Shown here piece after piece: positions 7,062-15,843 of a stretch of 63,812 nt of DNA. The position numbers were made by a program, and so were the translations under genes. A model generated the notes under the pieces. It had not been told where the DNA came from. It saw nothing but the letters and a program-made list of their open reading frames with translations, and searched no databases. How positions within the stretch are numbered: position 1 is the first letter of the stretch; each line of letters starts with the position of its first letter. The DNA lies in assembly GCA_017483305.1 (NCBI GenBank), contig JAFULC010000052.1:1-63812 (forward strand), read 5' to 3'. The DNA comes from Clostridia bacterium. Lineage in GTDB: Bacteria; Bacillota; Clostridia; Oscillospirales; CAG-272.

Positions 7062-8168
7062 TTATCCCACAATGATCTCCGCAAACGCCTCGGCAAACAA
7101 CACCGCCGCCGCGCGCGCCTCGTCACACGTATTTCCGAGCGACCCGATGTCAAGCTTCAGATAATACATCGATCCCGCCGCATTATATTCACTGTCGGTC
7201 AGAACGACAGGCATACACACCCTCGCACCGCCGCCGTTCAGCTCCTCGCGCAAGCACATAGCAAGCGACAAAGCTCCCTTAGTCAGAACACCCGCCGTGC
7301 TCACCGTCATCCGAAGCTGCGCGGTCTGCTTCGTCGAGCAGGTCCTCACAAGATTTCCCTGCGCGTCGGTCAGCTCCATGCGGTGCAGATCGATCACATA
7401 TTCGACCGTCGGGTATATCTTCAGCATCATCTCTATCGTCTCGGCGGCGTTTGCGTAAGGGTCACCGTCGCCGTCGTGTATGACCGTGCAATGCACCGTA
7501 GGTATCTTCGCCCGATTTAGCTCCGCTGCCAATGTTTCCCCGACTGCCACGACACTGCTCGTCAGCACTCCGATCGGATCGTTGGGATCAAGATCGGCAT
7601 ATCCCTCCGAGGTGTGCGTGTGAAGTATCAGCACGGTCGGCGCGGACGACCCGGGATAGTATTCGGCGTGGAATCCCATCTCCAGCAAGCCCTCGATATC
7701 GTAGGTCCTGCTTGAATAATTGACAATATAGCCCGCCCCAAGCTCTGCCTGTGAAAGATCAACCGAATGGCTTGCGGCAGTCTCATCCTTCGCCGTTGTC
7801 TCCTCGCTTGTTGTGCTCTCGCTCTCCGTATCCTGCTCCTCCGCGGTGCTTTCGTCAGCAATCGGCTCTGTCTCAACCGTAGTATCGTCCTCCCCGACCT
7901 GCTCCTCCGTGGTCTCCTCCGTCACACTCTGACCGCCGCCTTCGGAATCAGACCCGTCATTCGTAGCAAAGCCGAAAAGCCTCGAAAAAAATCCGTTTCC
8001 GCCGCCCCTGCCGAGCAATATTGCAACCGCCAAGCATACTGCAACACCTGCGACAAGCAGCCTTCCCCAAAATATCACGCGCCGTCTGCGCCTCGGAAAG
8101 CCCACCGCGTTTTTCTTTTCAAATTCAACAAATACTTCCAAATCCCGATCTTTTCTCATCTCGTCCAT
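7062..8168 (-). CDS. spoIIP: stage II sporulation protein P
   Basis: A peptidoglycan amidase/endopeptidase that acts with SpoIID and SpoIIM during engulfment of the forespore. The protein has a basic cytoplasmic N-terminus (FPRRRRRV), one membrane segment (LLVAGVAVCLAVAILL), a long Ser/Thr/Glu-rich linker and a C-terminal SpoIIP domain. The zinc-site motifs LILHTHTSEGY and DLHRMEL are visible. The start at 8168 is chosen because CGGAGA lies at the right distance; an upstream ATG six codons earlier overlaps that ribosome site. It stands alone, not next to gpr. Confidence 0.9.
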   Translation of the reverse strand: MDEMRKDRDLEVFVEFEKKNAVGFPRRRRRVIFWGRLLVAGVAVCLAVAILLGRGGGNGFFSRLFGFATNDGSDSEGGGQSVTEETTEEQVGEDDTTVETEPIADESTAEEQDTESESTTSEETTAKDETAASHSVDLSQAELGAGYIVNYSSRTYDIEGLLEMGFHAEYYPGSSAPTVLILHTHTSEGYADLDPNDPIGVLTSSVVAVGETLAAELNRAKIPTVHCTVIHDGDGDPYANAAETIEMMLKIYPTVEYVIDLHRMELTDAQGNLVRTCSTKQTAQLRMTVSTAGVLTKGALSLAMCLREELNGGGARVCMPVVLTDSEYNAAGSMYYLKLDIGSLGNTCDEARAAAVLFAEAFAEIIVG

Positions 8169-8543
8169 CTTTTTTCTCCGTTTCAATCAATATCTGCACC
8201 GATACGGTGACAGTACATTCTATTGCTCTCGCAGCAAAAATATGACGGAGCAAAATTTATTTGCAATTCATTTAAAATTTACAAAAAATCAAGGTAATTT
8301 GACAGTTTATTCAAAAATAAAATCTATAATTAGTTGTAGATAAAATCGCAAGAGCCTTGCCGTGTGCGAATTGCACAAAACGGCGGCGCTTCAACTGTGC
8401 ACAATCACGATTGTTGCTTTTATCGGCTTAATTCTATTGATTAATTCCAAGATTTATGATATAATAAAGAATAATCGATGTTTTATGAAGCAAATTAAAG
8501 TTTCGTTTGCGATTTTACACCAAAACCCAGGAGGAATCACACT
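8169..8543. other. intergenic region between spoIIP and the peptide-binding protein
   Basis: About 375 bases without a supported gene. It holds the divergent start regions. One clear sigma-A promoter faces the plus-strand gene. No consensus sigma-A promoter is obvious for spoIIP, as expected if a sporulation sigma factor is used; I could not fix a sigma-E site with confidence. Confidence 0.5.
8437..8465 (+). promoter_or_regulatory. sigma-A promoter of the peptide-binding protein
   Basis: TTGATT (8437-8442) and TATAAT (8460-8465), spacer 17, with AGGAGG before the ATG at 8544. Confidence 0.85.
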
Positions 8544-10679
8544 ATGAAAAAGCGCCTTATCGCTTTATTCCTTTGCCTTGCCGCAATCGTCACGCTTCTC
8601 CCCGGATGTGCCGGAAGTATAGCTGCCGATTCGGAATACAGGGGCGAGCAGCTCACTATGTACCTTACCGAGACCATCTACGATCTGGACCCGGCTCGCG
8701 CATATAAAAACGAGTCCACCAGAGCGGTAGTAAGCCTCCTTTTCGACACGCTTTTCGTTCTTGACGAAAACGGAAAGGTACAGCCCTCCCTTGCTAAGAG
8801 CTACACCGTAAAGGAAAACAAGGAAGAAAACGAATATTTCATGTACATAACCCTTGCAAATACGTGCTGGTCCGATAACACACCCATTTCGGCAGACGAC
8901 GTCGTATTTGCATGGAAGCGTCTCCTTAACCCCAATAAGTCCTACGAGGCTGCTGCTCTGCTCTTCGACATCAAGGGTGCGCGTGCATACAGCGAGGGCG
9001 AGGGCTCCAAGGACGACGTTCAGATAATCGCAGACCAGAAGCTCCTTACCATTCAGTTCGAGACCAAGATCGACTACGATCAGTTCCTTCTGAATCTCAC
9101 CAGCCTGGCGCTTGCTCCTCTGCGTGAGGACTACGTAGGAAGCTACAAGGATTCCGACTGGGCAAAGAAGCCCGGAACTATGGTCTGTAGCGGTCCCTTC
9201 AAGCTCTCCCGTGTCAGCTTCGCGGAGAACTCCTCGACAAGATACAGTGACATCAACTACAGCCAGAAGGTCAAGGATCAGAACGATAACACAATCTACA
9301 TCAACGCTACCGAGCCCTCCCGCTTCAGAGAAAACGTAGTAAGCGCATTCGTCATCGAGCGAAACAGCTACTACTACAGAAACAGCGCCAAGGAGGAAAG
9401 CCTTGACGTCTCCGTAACTCCTTACAAGATCTTCGTAGACTGCGCAATGTCCGACGAGGATATCAAGGAAGCTTACGACAGCGGCGTTATCACCTACGTA
9501 GGCGATATCCCGATGTCCCTCAGAGAGCACTACGCAAGCGAGGCGGTCGTTGAGGATTCCCTCTCCACCAACGTTATCTATCTCAATGAAAACGCAGAAA
9601 TAGACGGCGAAAAGCTTTTCGCAACAAAGGAAGTAAGACAGGCTCTGTCTATGGTCATCGACCGTGAGGCAATCGCTAAGGCGCTCGTATTCGCAGATGC
9701 CGCAAACGGACTCGTACCCACCGGTGTGTTTGATTCCAGCTCCGCAAAGAAGACCTTCCGCGATGCAGTAAACGCTCAGTATCAGTACCTGCAGCTCAAC
9801 GTCGATGCAGCGAAAAAGCTCCTCGACGACGCGGATATAGATCCCTCCGATTATTCCTTCTCTATCACCTACGCCGCATACGACGAGGTTCACACCTATG
9901 TTGCCGAGGCAGTAGCAGATGCTTGGAACGAGCTCGGCTTTGACGTAGAGCTCAACGCCCGCGGAACAGTAGCCAACAACGACTACTACAAGGGCACCAA
10001 GGAGGTTCCCGCCGACATCTGTGACGACGTATACTACGAGGATCTCGTATCCGGTAGCTTCGAGGTAATTATTCTCGACCTCGTCGCATTCTCCGCAGAT
10101 CCCTTCTCCGTGCTTGCTCCCTTCGCAACTCAGTTCTCGGGTCAGGCAATGGATATGTCCCAGGTTGGCAACTATCAGCTCTCCAACCACGTAACCGGCT
10201 ATTGCTCCGAGACCTACAACAACCTCATGGAAGAGATCTACGGCATCAAGAAGGCGGCTGACCGTACCGATAAGCTCCACGAGGCAGAGGCTATCCTTAT
10301 GGAAGATATGCCCGTTATCCCCGTTGTCTTCAACAAGTCCGCTTATCTTGTAAACGACAACATCGACCTCAATAACTCCAAGCTCTTCGGCAAGTCGAAG
10401 AACAGCTGCTACTATGCAACCGGCGCAACGCTCAGATACGTCACAGTAGATAACTACGACGCATATCTTACCGACTGCGCAGCGTTCCTTGAATCCAAGT
10501 ATGAGGAGTACAAGGAAAATCCCCTTTCCTACCTTGGCAACGACGCCTTCTACGATATCTCCTGGGAGGACTTCAAGGAGGAATCCTCGTACTACAAGTA
10601 CCTCTTTGAAATGATCACCCCCAAGACCGTCAAAGAGAAAGCAAAGCTTGAAAAAGAACAAGAGAAGAACAAAAAGTAA
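8544..10679 (+). CDS. peptide ABC transporter substrate-binding lipoprotein (SBP family 5)
   Basis: A 711-residue extracellular solute-binding protein of the OppA/DppA family. The signal peptide ends in the lipobox LPGC with Cys22, so the mature protein is lipid-anchored outside the membrane. Family traits include the N-terminal LYLTETIYDLDPA-type strand (here TMYLTETIYDLDPA), VKENKEENEYFMYITLAN, and the SADDVVFAWKRLL segment. At 711 residues it is longer than typical OppA (about 540), with extra sequence in the C-terminal part and a Lys/Glu-rich tail. No permease or ATPase gene is adjacent, so it is an orphan binding protein that must share a transporter encoded elsewhere. Confidence 0.9.
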   Translation: MKKRLIALFLCLAAIVTLLPGCAGSIAADSEYRGEQLTMYLTETIYDLDPARAYKNESTRAVVSLLFDTLFVLDENGKVQPSLAKSYTVKENKEENEYFMYITLANTCWSDNTPISADDVVFAWKRLLNPNKSYEAAALLFDIKGARAYSEGEGSKDDVQIIADQKLLTIQFETKIDYDQFLLNLTSLALAPLREDYVGSYKDSDWAKKPGTMVCSGPFKLSRVSFAENSSTRYSDINYSQKVKDQNDNTIYINATEPSRFRENVVSAFVIERNSYYYRNSAKEESLDVSVTPYKIFVDCAMSDEDIKEAYDSGVITYVGDIPMSLREHYASEAVVEDSLSTNVIYLNENAEIDGEKLFATKEVRQALSMVIDREAIAKALVFADAANGLVPTGVFDSSSAKKTFRDAVNAQYQYLQLNVDAAKKLLDDADIDPSDYSFSITYAAYDEVHTYVAEAVADAWNELGFDVELNARGTVANNDYYKGTKEVPADICDDVYYEDLVSGSFEVIILDLVAFSADPFSVLAPFATQFSGQAMDMSQVGNYQLSNHVTGYCSETYNNLMEEIYGIKKAADRTDKLHEAEAILMEDMPVIPVVFNKSAYLVNDNIDLNNSKLFGKSKNSCYYATGATLRYVTVDNYDAYLTDCAAFLESKYEEYKENPLSYLGNDAFYDISWEDFKEESSYYKYLFEMITPKTVKEKAKLEKEQEKNKK

Positions 10680-10685
10680 AACACC

Positions 10686-10719
10686 ATCCCTTGCGAGTCA
10701 TCTCGCAAGGGATTTTTTT
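10686..10719 (+). terminator. terminator after the peptide-binding protein
   Basis: ATCCCTTGCGAG (10686-10697) pairs with CTCGCAAGGGAT (10702-10713), four-base loop, followed by a run of seven T. Confidence 0.95.
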
Positions 10720-10762
10720 ATCCCAAAAGAGTAAGATTTTGAAAAAATATTAATAATAAATG

Positions 10763-10791
10763 TAGACAAACGGCGAGAAATATGGTATACT
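10763..10791 (+). promoter_or_regulatory. sigma-A promoter of the MBL-gltX-glnS operon
   Basis: TAGACA (10763-10768) and TATACT (10786-10791), spacer 17. Confidence 0.8.
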
Positions 10792-10827
10792 GTAAATTGG
10801 ATTATAATTTTCAAAGGGGTAACCGAT

Positions 10828-11454
10828 TTGGAGATATTTAACTTGTTTCCGGGCTCCTGGGGCTCAAACTGCTACGTCCTCATAAGCGAGAGTCAGGACG
10901 GTCAAAAGCACGCGGCGGTCGTTGACCCAAGTGCCTCTGCCAAGGGCATAGTCGATTTTTTGAATACCAAGGGCGCAACCCTTGAATATATCATCCTGAC
11001 CCACGGACATTTCGACCATATAACCTCGCTCGATACGCTCAGGGATGCAACAAACGCCCCCGCGCTTATTCACAAGGACGACGCCGAAATGCTCTCGGAC
11101 GGAGAGAAGAACGCCTTTTTGTTTTTCTTCGGTCAGGACAGAAAATGGCGGGATGCCGAAAAGCTCCTGTCTGACGGTGACAAAATAAACCTTGGAGACG
11201 AAGTGCTCGAGGTCATCTCAACGCCCGGTCACTCAAAGGGCTCGATCTGCCTTTTGACAAACGAATTCATCATAACCGGCGACACGCTTTTTGCCAACGG
11301 CTACGGCAGATACGACCTCCACGGAGGCGATGCCGCACAGCTTGCAGGCTCTCTGAGACTTTTGAGAAAATATGACCCCATGCTCACAGTGTATGCGGGT
11401 CACGGAGACAAAGGAAAGCTCGGACATGCCCTCGACAACGTAATGTTTTATTAA
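10828..11454 (+). CDS. MBL-fold metallo-hydrolase (glyoxalase II-like)
   Basis: A 208-residue metallo-beta-lactamase fold protein with the metal-binding motif THGHFDH, further ligands in TPGHSKGS and GDTLF, and a final GHGDKG. This pattern is typical of hydroxyacylglutathione hydrolase-like enzymes; in an anaerobe without glutathione the thioester substrate is unclear. The start is a TTG at 10828, supported by AAAGGGG nine bases upstream. It is the first gene of an operon with gltX 33 bases on. Confidence 0.85.
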   Translation: MEIFNLFPGSWGSNCYVLISESQDGQKHAAVVDPSASAKGIVDFLNTKGATLEYIILTHGHFDHITSLDTLRDATNAPALIHKDDAEMLSDGEKNAFLFFFGQDRKWRDAEKLLSDGDKINLGDEVLEVISTPGHSKGSICLLTNEFIITGDTLFANGYGRYDLHGGDAAQLAGSLRLLRKYDPMLTVYAGHGDKGKLGHALDNVMFY

Positions 11455-11487
11455 ATTTGATGCGATAATAGCGAAAGGATATAAATT

Positions 11488-13176
11488 ATGGACAACAATT
11501 ATCTTGCACAACTGCTCTTTCCTCATATAACGGAAACTCCTGCCGATATCGAGGCAAGATACCCCGCGCGCCAGCTTCCCGAGGGCGCGAAGGTCACAAG
11601 ATTTGCACCCAGCCCCACCGGATTTGTTCATTTCGGCGGACTCTTTCCCTCCACCGTCGGCGAGCGACTCGCTCATCAGTCTGGCGGCGTTTTCTACCTC
11701 AGAATAGAGGACACAGATGCCAAGCGCGAGGTCGAGGGTGCGGCAGAGGGACTTATAAAGACCCTTGCAAAGTACGGAATCAACTTCGACGAGGGCGCGA
11801 TCCTCGACGAAAACGGAAACATAGCCGACAAGGGCGCATACGGACCCTACAAGCAAAGTCAGCGCGGACAGATATATCAGACCTATGCAAAGCAGCTCGT
11901 TCGTGAGGGCAAGGCGTATCCCTGCTTCACCACCGAGGAGGAGCTCGACGAGCTTCAGGCAATAAATAAAAAGGAAGAGATCAAGAACACGGATTGGCAG
12001 GCAGAGGCAGAGGCAAAGAAAGCCGCTATGCTTGCAGGACGCAGCTTTACAATCGAGGAGGTCGAGGAGCATCTCAAGCAAAATCACCCCTTCGTGCTCC
12101 GTATACTTGCACTCGGCGACCCCGAGAAAAAGACCAAATTCACCGATCTTGTAAAGGGCAACCTTGAGATTCCCGAAAACGACGAGGACTTCGTCCTTCT
12201 CAAGTCCGACGGAATCCCCACCTATCACTTCGCCCACGCGGTCGACGATCACCTTATGGGCACGACCCATGTCATCAGAGGCGAGGAGTGGCTCCCCAGC
12301 CTTGCAAAGCATATTCAGCTCTTCTCCTATCTCGGCTTCAGGCTTCCCAAGTATATGCACATCGCGCAGATAATGAAGCTCGACGAAAACGGAAACAAGA
12401 AGAAGCTCTCGAAGCGCGATATGGGCGCAAATATGGACGATTACACAAGAATGGGCTACTGCCCCGAGGCAGTTTGCGAATATATCATGACCCTGCTCAA
12501 CTCCAACTACGAGGAGTGGCACATGCAGAACGCAGACAAGCCTTACACCGCATTCCCCTTCAATATCAAAAAGATGTCGGTATCGGGTTGCCTGTTCGAC
12601 TTCAATAAGCTGAACGACGTATCCAAAAATGTAATCTCCCGAATGACCGCAGAGGACGTGACCGAAAAGATCACCGAGTGGGCGCTCCAGTTCGACCCCG
12701 ATTTCGGCGCAGAGCTCGCAGCTGATAAGGCTTTCGCAGAAAAGATCTTCGCGATCGGTCGCGGCGGCAAGAAGCCGAGAAAGGACCTTTCAACCTGGGC
12801 GGACGCGAAGGACTATATGGGCTTCTTCTACGACAGATTCTTCGAGATCAAGGATCAGTACCCCGAGCACTTCGACAAGGCTGACATCGTCGCAACGCTT
12901 AAGAGCTTCACCGAGACCTATGATGAAGCAGACGATATGAACACCTGGTTCGATAAGGTCAAGGCGATCGCCGACAAGCTCGGCTTTGCATCCGACATGA
13001 AGGCGTATAAGGCAGACCCCTCCGCATTCAAGGGCAACGTCGCAGATATCAGTATGTTCATCCGCGTTGCCGTCACAGGCAAGCAGAACGCTCCCGACCT
13101 TTATACCGTAATGCAGATTCTCGGCAAGGAAAAGACACTTGCAAGAATTGAGAAAATGATAGGATCACTCAACTAA
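11488..13176 (+). CDS. gltX: glutamyl-tRNA synthetase
   Basis: Class I synthetase charging tRNA-Glu with glutamate. The ATP-binding motif is FAPSPTGFVHFGG, the HIGH equivalent, and the second signature is KKLSKRD. DTDAKREVEGA and TYHFAHAVDDHLM are typical GluRS core sequences. With 562 residues it is longer than the bacterial average (about 485), in line with the clostridial subgroup that often sits beside glnS. The ribosome site is GAAAGGA. It is cotranscribed with glnS (21-base gap). Confidence 0.95.
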   Translation: MDNNYLAQLLFPHITETPADIEARYPARQLPEGAKVTRFAPSPTGFVHFGGLFPSTVGERLAHQSGGVFYLRIEDTDAKREVEGAAEGLIKTLAKYGINFDEGAILDENGNIADKGAYGPYKQSQRGQIYQTYAKQLVREGKAYPCFTTEEELDELQAINKKEEIKNTDWQAEAEAKKAAMLAGRSFTIEEVEEHLKQNHPFVLRILALGDPEKKTKFTDLVKGNLEIPENDEDFVLLKSDGIPTYHFAHAVDDHLMGTTHVIRGEEWLPSLAKHIQLFSYLGFRLPKYMHIAQIMKLDENGNKKKLSKRDMGANMDDYTRMGYCPEAVCEYIMTLLNSNYEEWHMQNADKPYTAFPFNIKKMSVSGCLFDFNKLNDVSKNVISRMTAEDVTEKITEWALQFDPDFGAELAADKAFAEKIFAIGRGGKKPRKDLSTWADAKDYMGFFYDRFFEIKDQYPEHFDKADIVATLKSFTETYDEADDMNTWFDKVKAIADKLGFASDMKAYKADPSAFKGNVADISMFIRVAVTGKQNAPDLYTVMQILGKEKTLARIEKMIGSLN

Positions 13177-13197
13177 TCCCGAAAGGACAGAAACATC

Positions 13198-14853
13198 ATG
13201 GCAGAAATAAACAGCAATTTTATACATGAGATCATCGACGACGATCTCGCCAACAACCCCGGGCTCAAGATCCACACAAGATTTCCTCCCGAGCCCAACG
13301 GATATCTGCATATCGGCTCCGTAAAGGCGATCTGCATCAACACCGACGTTGCAAATAAGTACAGCGGTCTTTTCAATCTCCGCTATGACGATACCAATCC
13401 CGCAAAGGAGTCCGATGAGTTCGTCCGCTCGATCCGCGAGGACCTCGAGTGGCTCGGCGCAACCCCCACGGGCGGCGTTTTCTACGGCTCGGACTACTTC
13501 GGCAAGTGCTACGAGTACGCAGTTCAGCTCATAAAGCAGGGCGACGCGTACGTCTGCGATCTGTCAAAGGACGATCTTATCGATTATAAGGGCACCGACC
13601 GCGCGGTCGCATCCAAGGAATCTCCCTACCGTAACCGCTCGATTGAGGAAAACCTCGAGCTCTTCGAGCGTATGAAGAACGGCGAGTTCCCCGACGGCGC
13701 TCGCACTCTCCGCGCAAAGATCGACCCCTCGAGCGATAACCCCTACCTGCGCGATCCCGTTATCTACCGTATCAAGCACATCCATCATCACCGTCAGGGC
13801 GACGAGTGGTGCGTATATCCTATGTACGATTTCGCTCATCCCATTCAGGACGCGCTTGAGGGCATTACTCATTCCCTCTGCTCGAGCGAATTCCGTAACC
13901 ATAGACCCCTCTATGACTGGGTAGTCAACAAGATCGGCTTTGAAAAGAAGCCTCATCAGTGGGAATTCGGCCGTATGAATATCACCTACACGGTAATGTC
14001 GAAGCGTTATCTCCGTCAGCTCGTTGAGGAAAATCACGTGGACGGCTGGGACGATCCCCGTCTGCCCACCCTCTGCGGTCTTCGCCGCCGCGGCTACACC
14101 CCCGAGGCTCTCTTCACATTCGTAAGAGAGGCAGGCGTTACTAACACCGACCACACCGTAGACGTCCGTCAGCTCGAGGCTTGCGTGCGCGACGATCTCA
14201 ACGAAAACGCTCTGCGCCGCGTTGCAGTAGTAAATCCCATCAAGGTAATTATCGATAACTATCCCGAGGATAAGGAAGAGATGATCAGCCTTCCCAACCA
14301 TCCTCAGAAGGAGGAGCTCGGTCGCCGCGATGTTCCCATGACCCGTGAGATCTACATCGACGCCGACGATTTTGCCGAGGTTCCGCCTCCCAAGTTCTTC
14401 CGTCTCAAGCCCGACGGCGAGGTTCGCCTTATGGGTGGATATATCATCAAGTACGCGGGAATCGAAAAGAACGAGGACGGAAGCATCAAGTGCATCCACG
14501 CAACCGCAGACCTTGAAACAGGCAACGGCAACCCCGTCGACGGCAGAAAGATCAAGGGCACTATCCATTGGCTCTCAGCAAAGTACGCTAAGCCCGCAGC
14601 TCTTATGCTTTACGACCGTCTTTTCAACATCGAGAACACCGCCGACGTTCCCGAGGGCAAGACCTATCTTGATTTCCTCAACCCCGACTCTCTCACTCGC
14701 GTTGAATCGGCTATGGTCGAGCCCAGCCTCGCAGACGCGAAGGCAGGCGACAAGTTCCAGTTTGTCCGCGTAGGATACTTCTGCAAGGATACCAAGAACG
14801 AAAACACCTTCAACCGCGTTGTAAGCCTTAAGGATAGCTTCCCTAAGAAGTAA
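13198..14853 (+). CDS. glnS: glutaminyl-tRNA synthetase
   Basis: Class I synthetase that makes Gln-tRNA directly. It carries RFPPEPNGYLHIGSVKA (HIGH motif), RYDDTNPAKE, and VMSKRYL (KMSKS motif), with the GlnRS C-terminal beta-barrel domains. At 551 residues it matches bacterial GlnRS. Many Firmicutes instead use non-discriminating GluRS plus GatCAB, so GlnRS here is consistent with the acquired GlnRS known in some Clostridia. The tandem order gltX-glnS puts both charging enzymes under one promoter. Confidence 0.96.
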   Translation: MAEINSNFIHEIIDDDLANNPGLKIHTRFPPEPNGYLHIGSVKAICINTDVANKYSGLFNLRYDDTNPAKESDEFVRSIREDLEWLGATPTGGVFYGSDYFGKCYEYAVQLIKQGDAYVCDLSKDDLIDYKGTDRAVASKESPYRNRSIEENLELFERMKNGEFPDGARTLRAKIDPSSDNPYLRDPVIYRIKHIHHHRQGDEWCVYPMYDFAHPIQDALEGITHSLCSSEFRNHRPLYDWVVNKIGFEKKPHQWEFGRMNITYTVMSKRYLRQLVEENHVDGWDDPRLPTLCGLRRRGYTPEALFTFVREAGVTNTDHTVDVRQLEACVRDDLNENALRRVAVVNPIKVIIDNYPEDKEEMISLPNHPQKEELGRRDVPMTREIYIDADDFAEVPPPKFFRLKPDGEVRLMGGYIIKYAGIEKNEDGSIKCIHATADLETGNGNPVDGRKIKGTIHWLSAKYAKPAALMLYDRLFNIENTADVPEGKTYLDFLNPDSLTRVESAMVEPSLADAKAGDKFQFVRVGYFCKDTKNENTFNRVVSLKDSFPKK

Positions 14854-14865
14854 TGGCGTTTTGTG

Positions 14866-14905
14866 GGGAAGGAATCTTCTATTCAAAGAAGGTTCCTTCC
14901 CCTTC
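14866..14905 (+). repeat. GC-rich hairpin after glnS
   Basis: GGGGAAGGAA pairs with TTCCTTCCCC around a partly paired loop (TCTTC/GAAGG). It lies in the gap between glnS and the DUF1294 gene. It resembles the hairpin modules of the intergenic repeats at 1397-1432 and 56365-56405 and may attenuate read-through. Confidence 0.55.
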
Positions 14906-14935
14906 CAAGAAACTTTCAATAAAAGGAGAAATAAA

Positions 14936-15244
14936 ATGCCCGAATTTATCCAAAACAACCCGATTTTATCGGTACTTATCGTATATATCGCGGTAATTTC
15001 ACTGATTTCAATAATCGTCTGCATTTACGACAAGAAGATCTCCAAGAAGAACCGAGTCGAGCTCCGCACGCCCGAAAAAACGCTTCTTTTGCTCTCGGCA
15101 CTTGGCGGCAGTGCCGCTATGCTTATCACTATGCTGCTCATCCGTCACAAGACCAAGCACGTCAAATTCATGCTCGGAATTCCGCTCATAATGGTTATCC
15201 AAGCATGCGCGATCTACCTGCTTTTCCATTTTGGGGTTCTCTGA
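14936..15244 (+). CDS. DUF1294 family membrane protein
   Basis: A 102-residue membrane protein. The N-terminal segment NPILSVLIVYIAVISLISIIV is a transmembrane helix, followed by a basic loop and two further hydrophobic segments. The family pattern is present: a glutamate-containing loop RTPEKTLLLLSALGGSAA, then RHKTKHVKFMLGIPLIMV. The function of DUF1294 is not known. The start at 14936 is fixed by AAAGGAG; upstream codons run through the hairpin. Confidence 0.85.
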   Translation: MPEFIQNNPILSVLIVYIAVISLISIIVCIYDKKISKKNRVELRTPEKTLLLLSALGGSAAMLITMLLIRHKTKHVKFMLGIPLIMVIQACAIYLLFHFGVL

Positions 15245-15304
15245 TTTGTGCAAAAGCAACAAATTGTTGATCTGCAAGGCGCGTTATTTTTACAAATCGT
15301 ACAC

Positions 15305-15333
15305 TTGCGCAAATCCGCAAATAATGTTATAAT
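15305..15333 (+). promoter_or_regulatory. sigma-A promoter of the pheST T-box
   Basis: TTGCGC (15305-15310) and TATAAT (15328-15333), spacer 17, just upstream of the T-box. Confidence 0.75.
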
Positions 15334-15339
15334 ATAATG

Positions 15340-15608
15340 TAAATAAAACATAAGCCTTGATGAAGTCGGCGTGTTTTCAGGTCATATTTCAGAGAGTCCG
15401 TGGTCGGTGCGAGCGGATATATGCGAAAACAAGGCATTTCCCTTCGGAGCTTGCTCGGTGAATGATTATTCGATTAGCCGAGCACGGCAGACACCGTTAT
15501 CCGTCAACAAAGTGTTGGCTTTGATACTGCAAAAGTCAAAATGCGGGTGGTACCGCGGAAATTATGCTTTTCCGTCCCAATTCTCCTTCGAGAATTGGGA
15601 CTTTTTTT
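15340..15608 (+). promoter_or_regulatory. T-box leader for pheST (phenylalanine specifier TTC)
   Basis: A tRNA-Phe sensing attenuator. Stem I carries AGAGAG and GGTGCGA near 15390-15411. The specifier codon is TTC at 15438-15440, followed by CCTTCGGAG. The T-box bulge TGGTACCGCGG lies at 15548-15558. The terminator is a perfect 12-bp stem (15574-15585 with 15590-15601, loop CTTC) followed by TTTTTTT. Uncharged tRNA-Phe should switch on the downstream synthetase genes. Confidence 0.94.
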
Positions 15609-15614
15609 GTCTCC

Positions 15615-15835
15615 GACGGCTTAAGAAACTTTTTGAAAAAAGTTTCTTAAGAATCTTCAAAAACTTCCCCTGGGATAGTTTATAATACAACCGGTTTGTT
15701 TATCTAAATCGTTAAAAATTTAATTACAAATATATCCCCCAAAAAACCTTTTGTTGAAGGTTTTGAAAGTCAAGAAAGCTTTTCTCAAAAGTTTTCTTGT
15801 GGGGTTCGGGGCAAAGCCCCGAGAAAAAAGAAAGG
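15615..15835 (+). repeat. intergenic repeat between T-box and pheS
   Basis: A roughly 200-nt module. It holds a hairpin (TTAAGAAACTT with AAGTTTCTTAA), the conserved tail from ACTTCCCC through GGATAG to CGGTTTG (about 15663-15705), and a second hairpin near 15800-15825 (CGGGGC with GCCCCG). Related modules lie on the minus strand at 1185-1440 and 28435-28620. In all three places the module is read in the same direction as the flanking gene. Confidence 0.65.
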
Positions 15836-15843
15836 AAATCAAA

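Noticed and set aside
8362-8547. A small hydrophobic open frame before the peptide-binding protein
   Set aside because: It spans the consensus promoter at 8437-8465 and the ribosome site of the next gene, and has no ribosome site of its own.
8565-10661. A 698-codon open frame opposite the peptide-binding protein, and similar long antisense frames opposite smc, topA and others
   Set aside because: Strong codon bias on the real strand keeps the opposite frames open. They show no domains, signal sequences or ribosome sites and the sense genes are clear.
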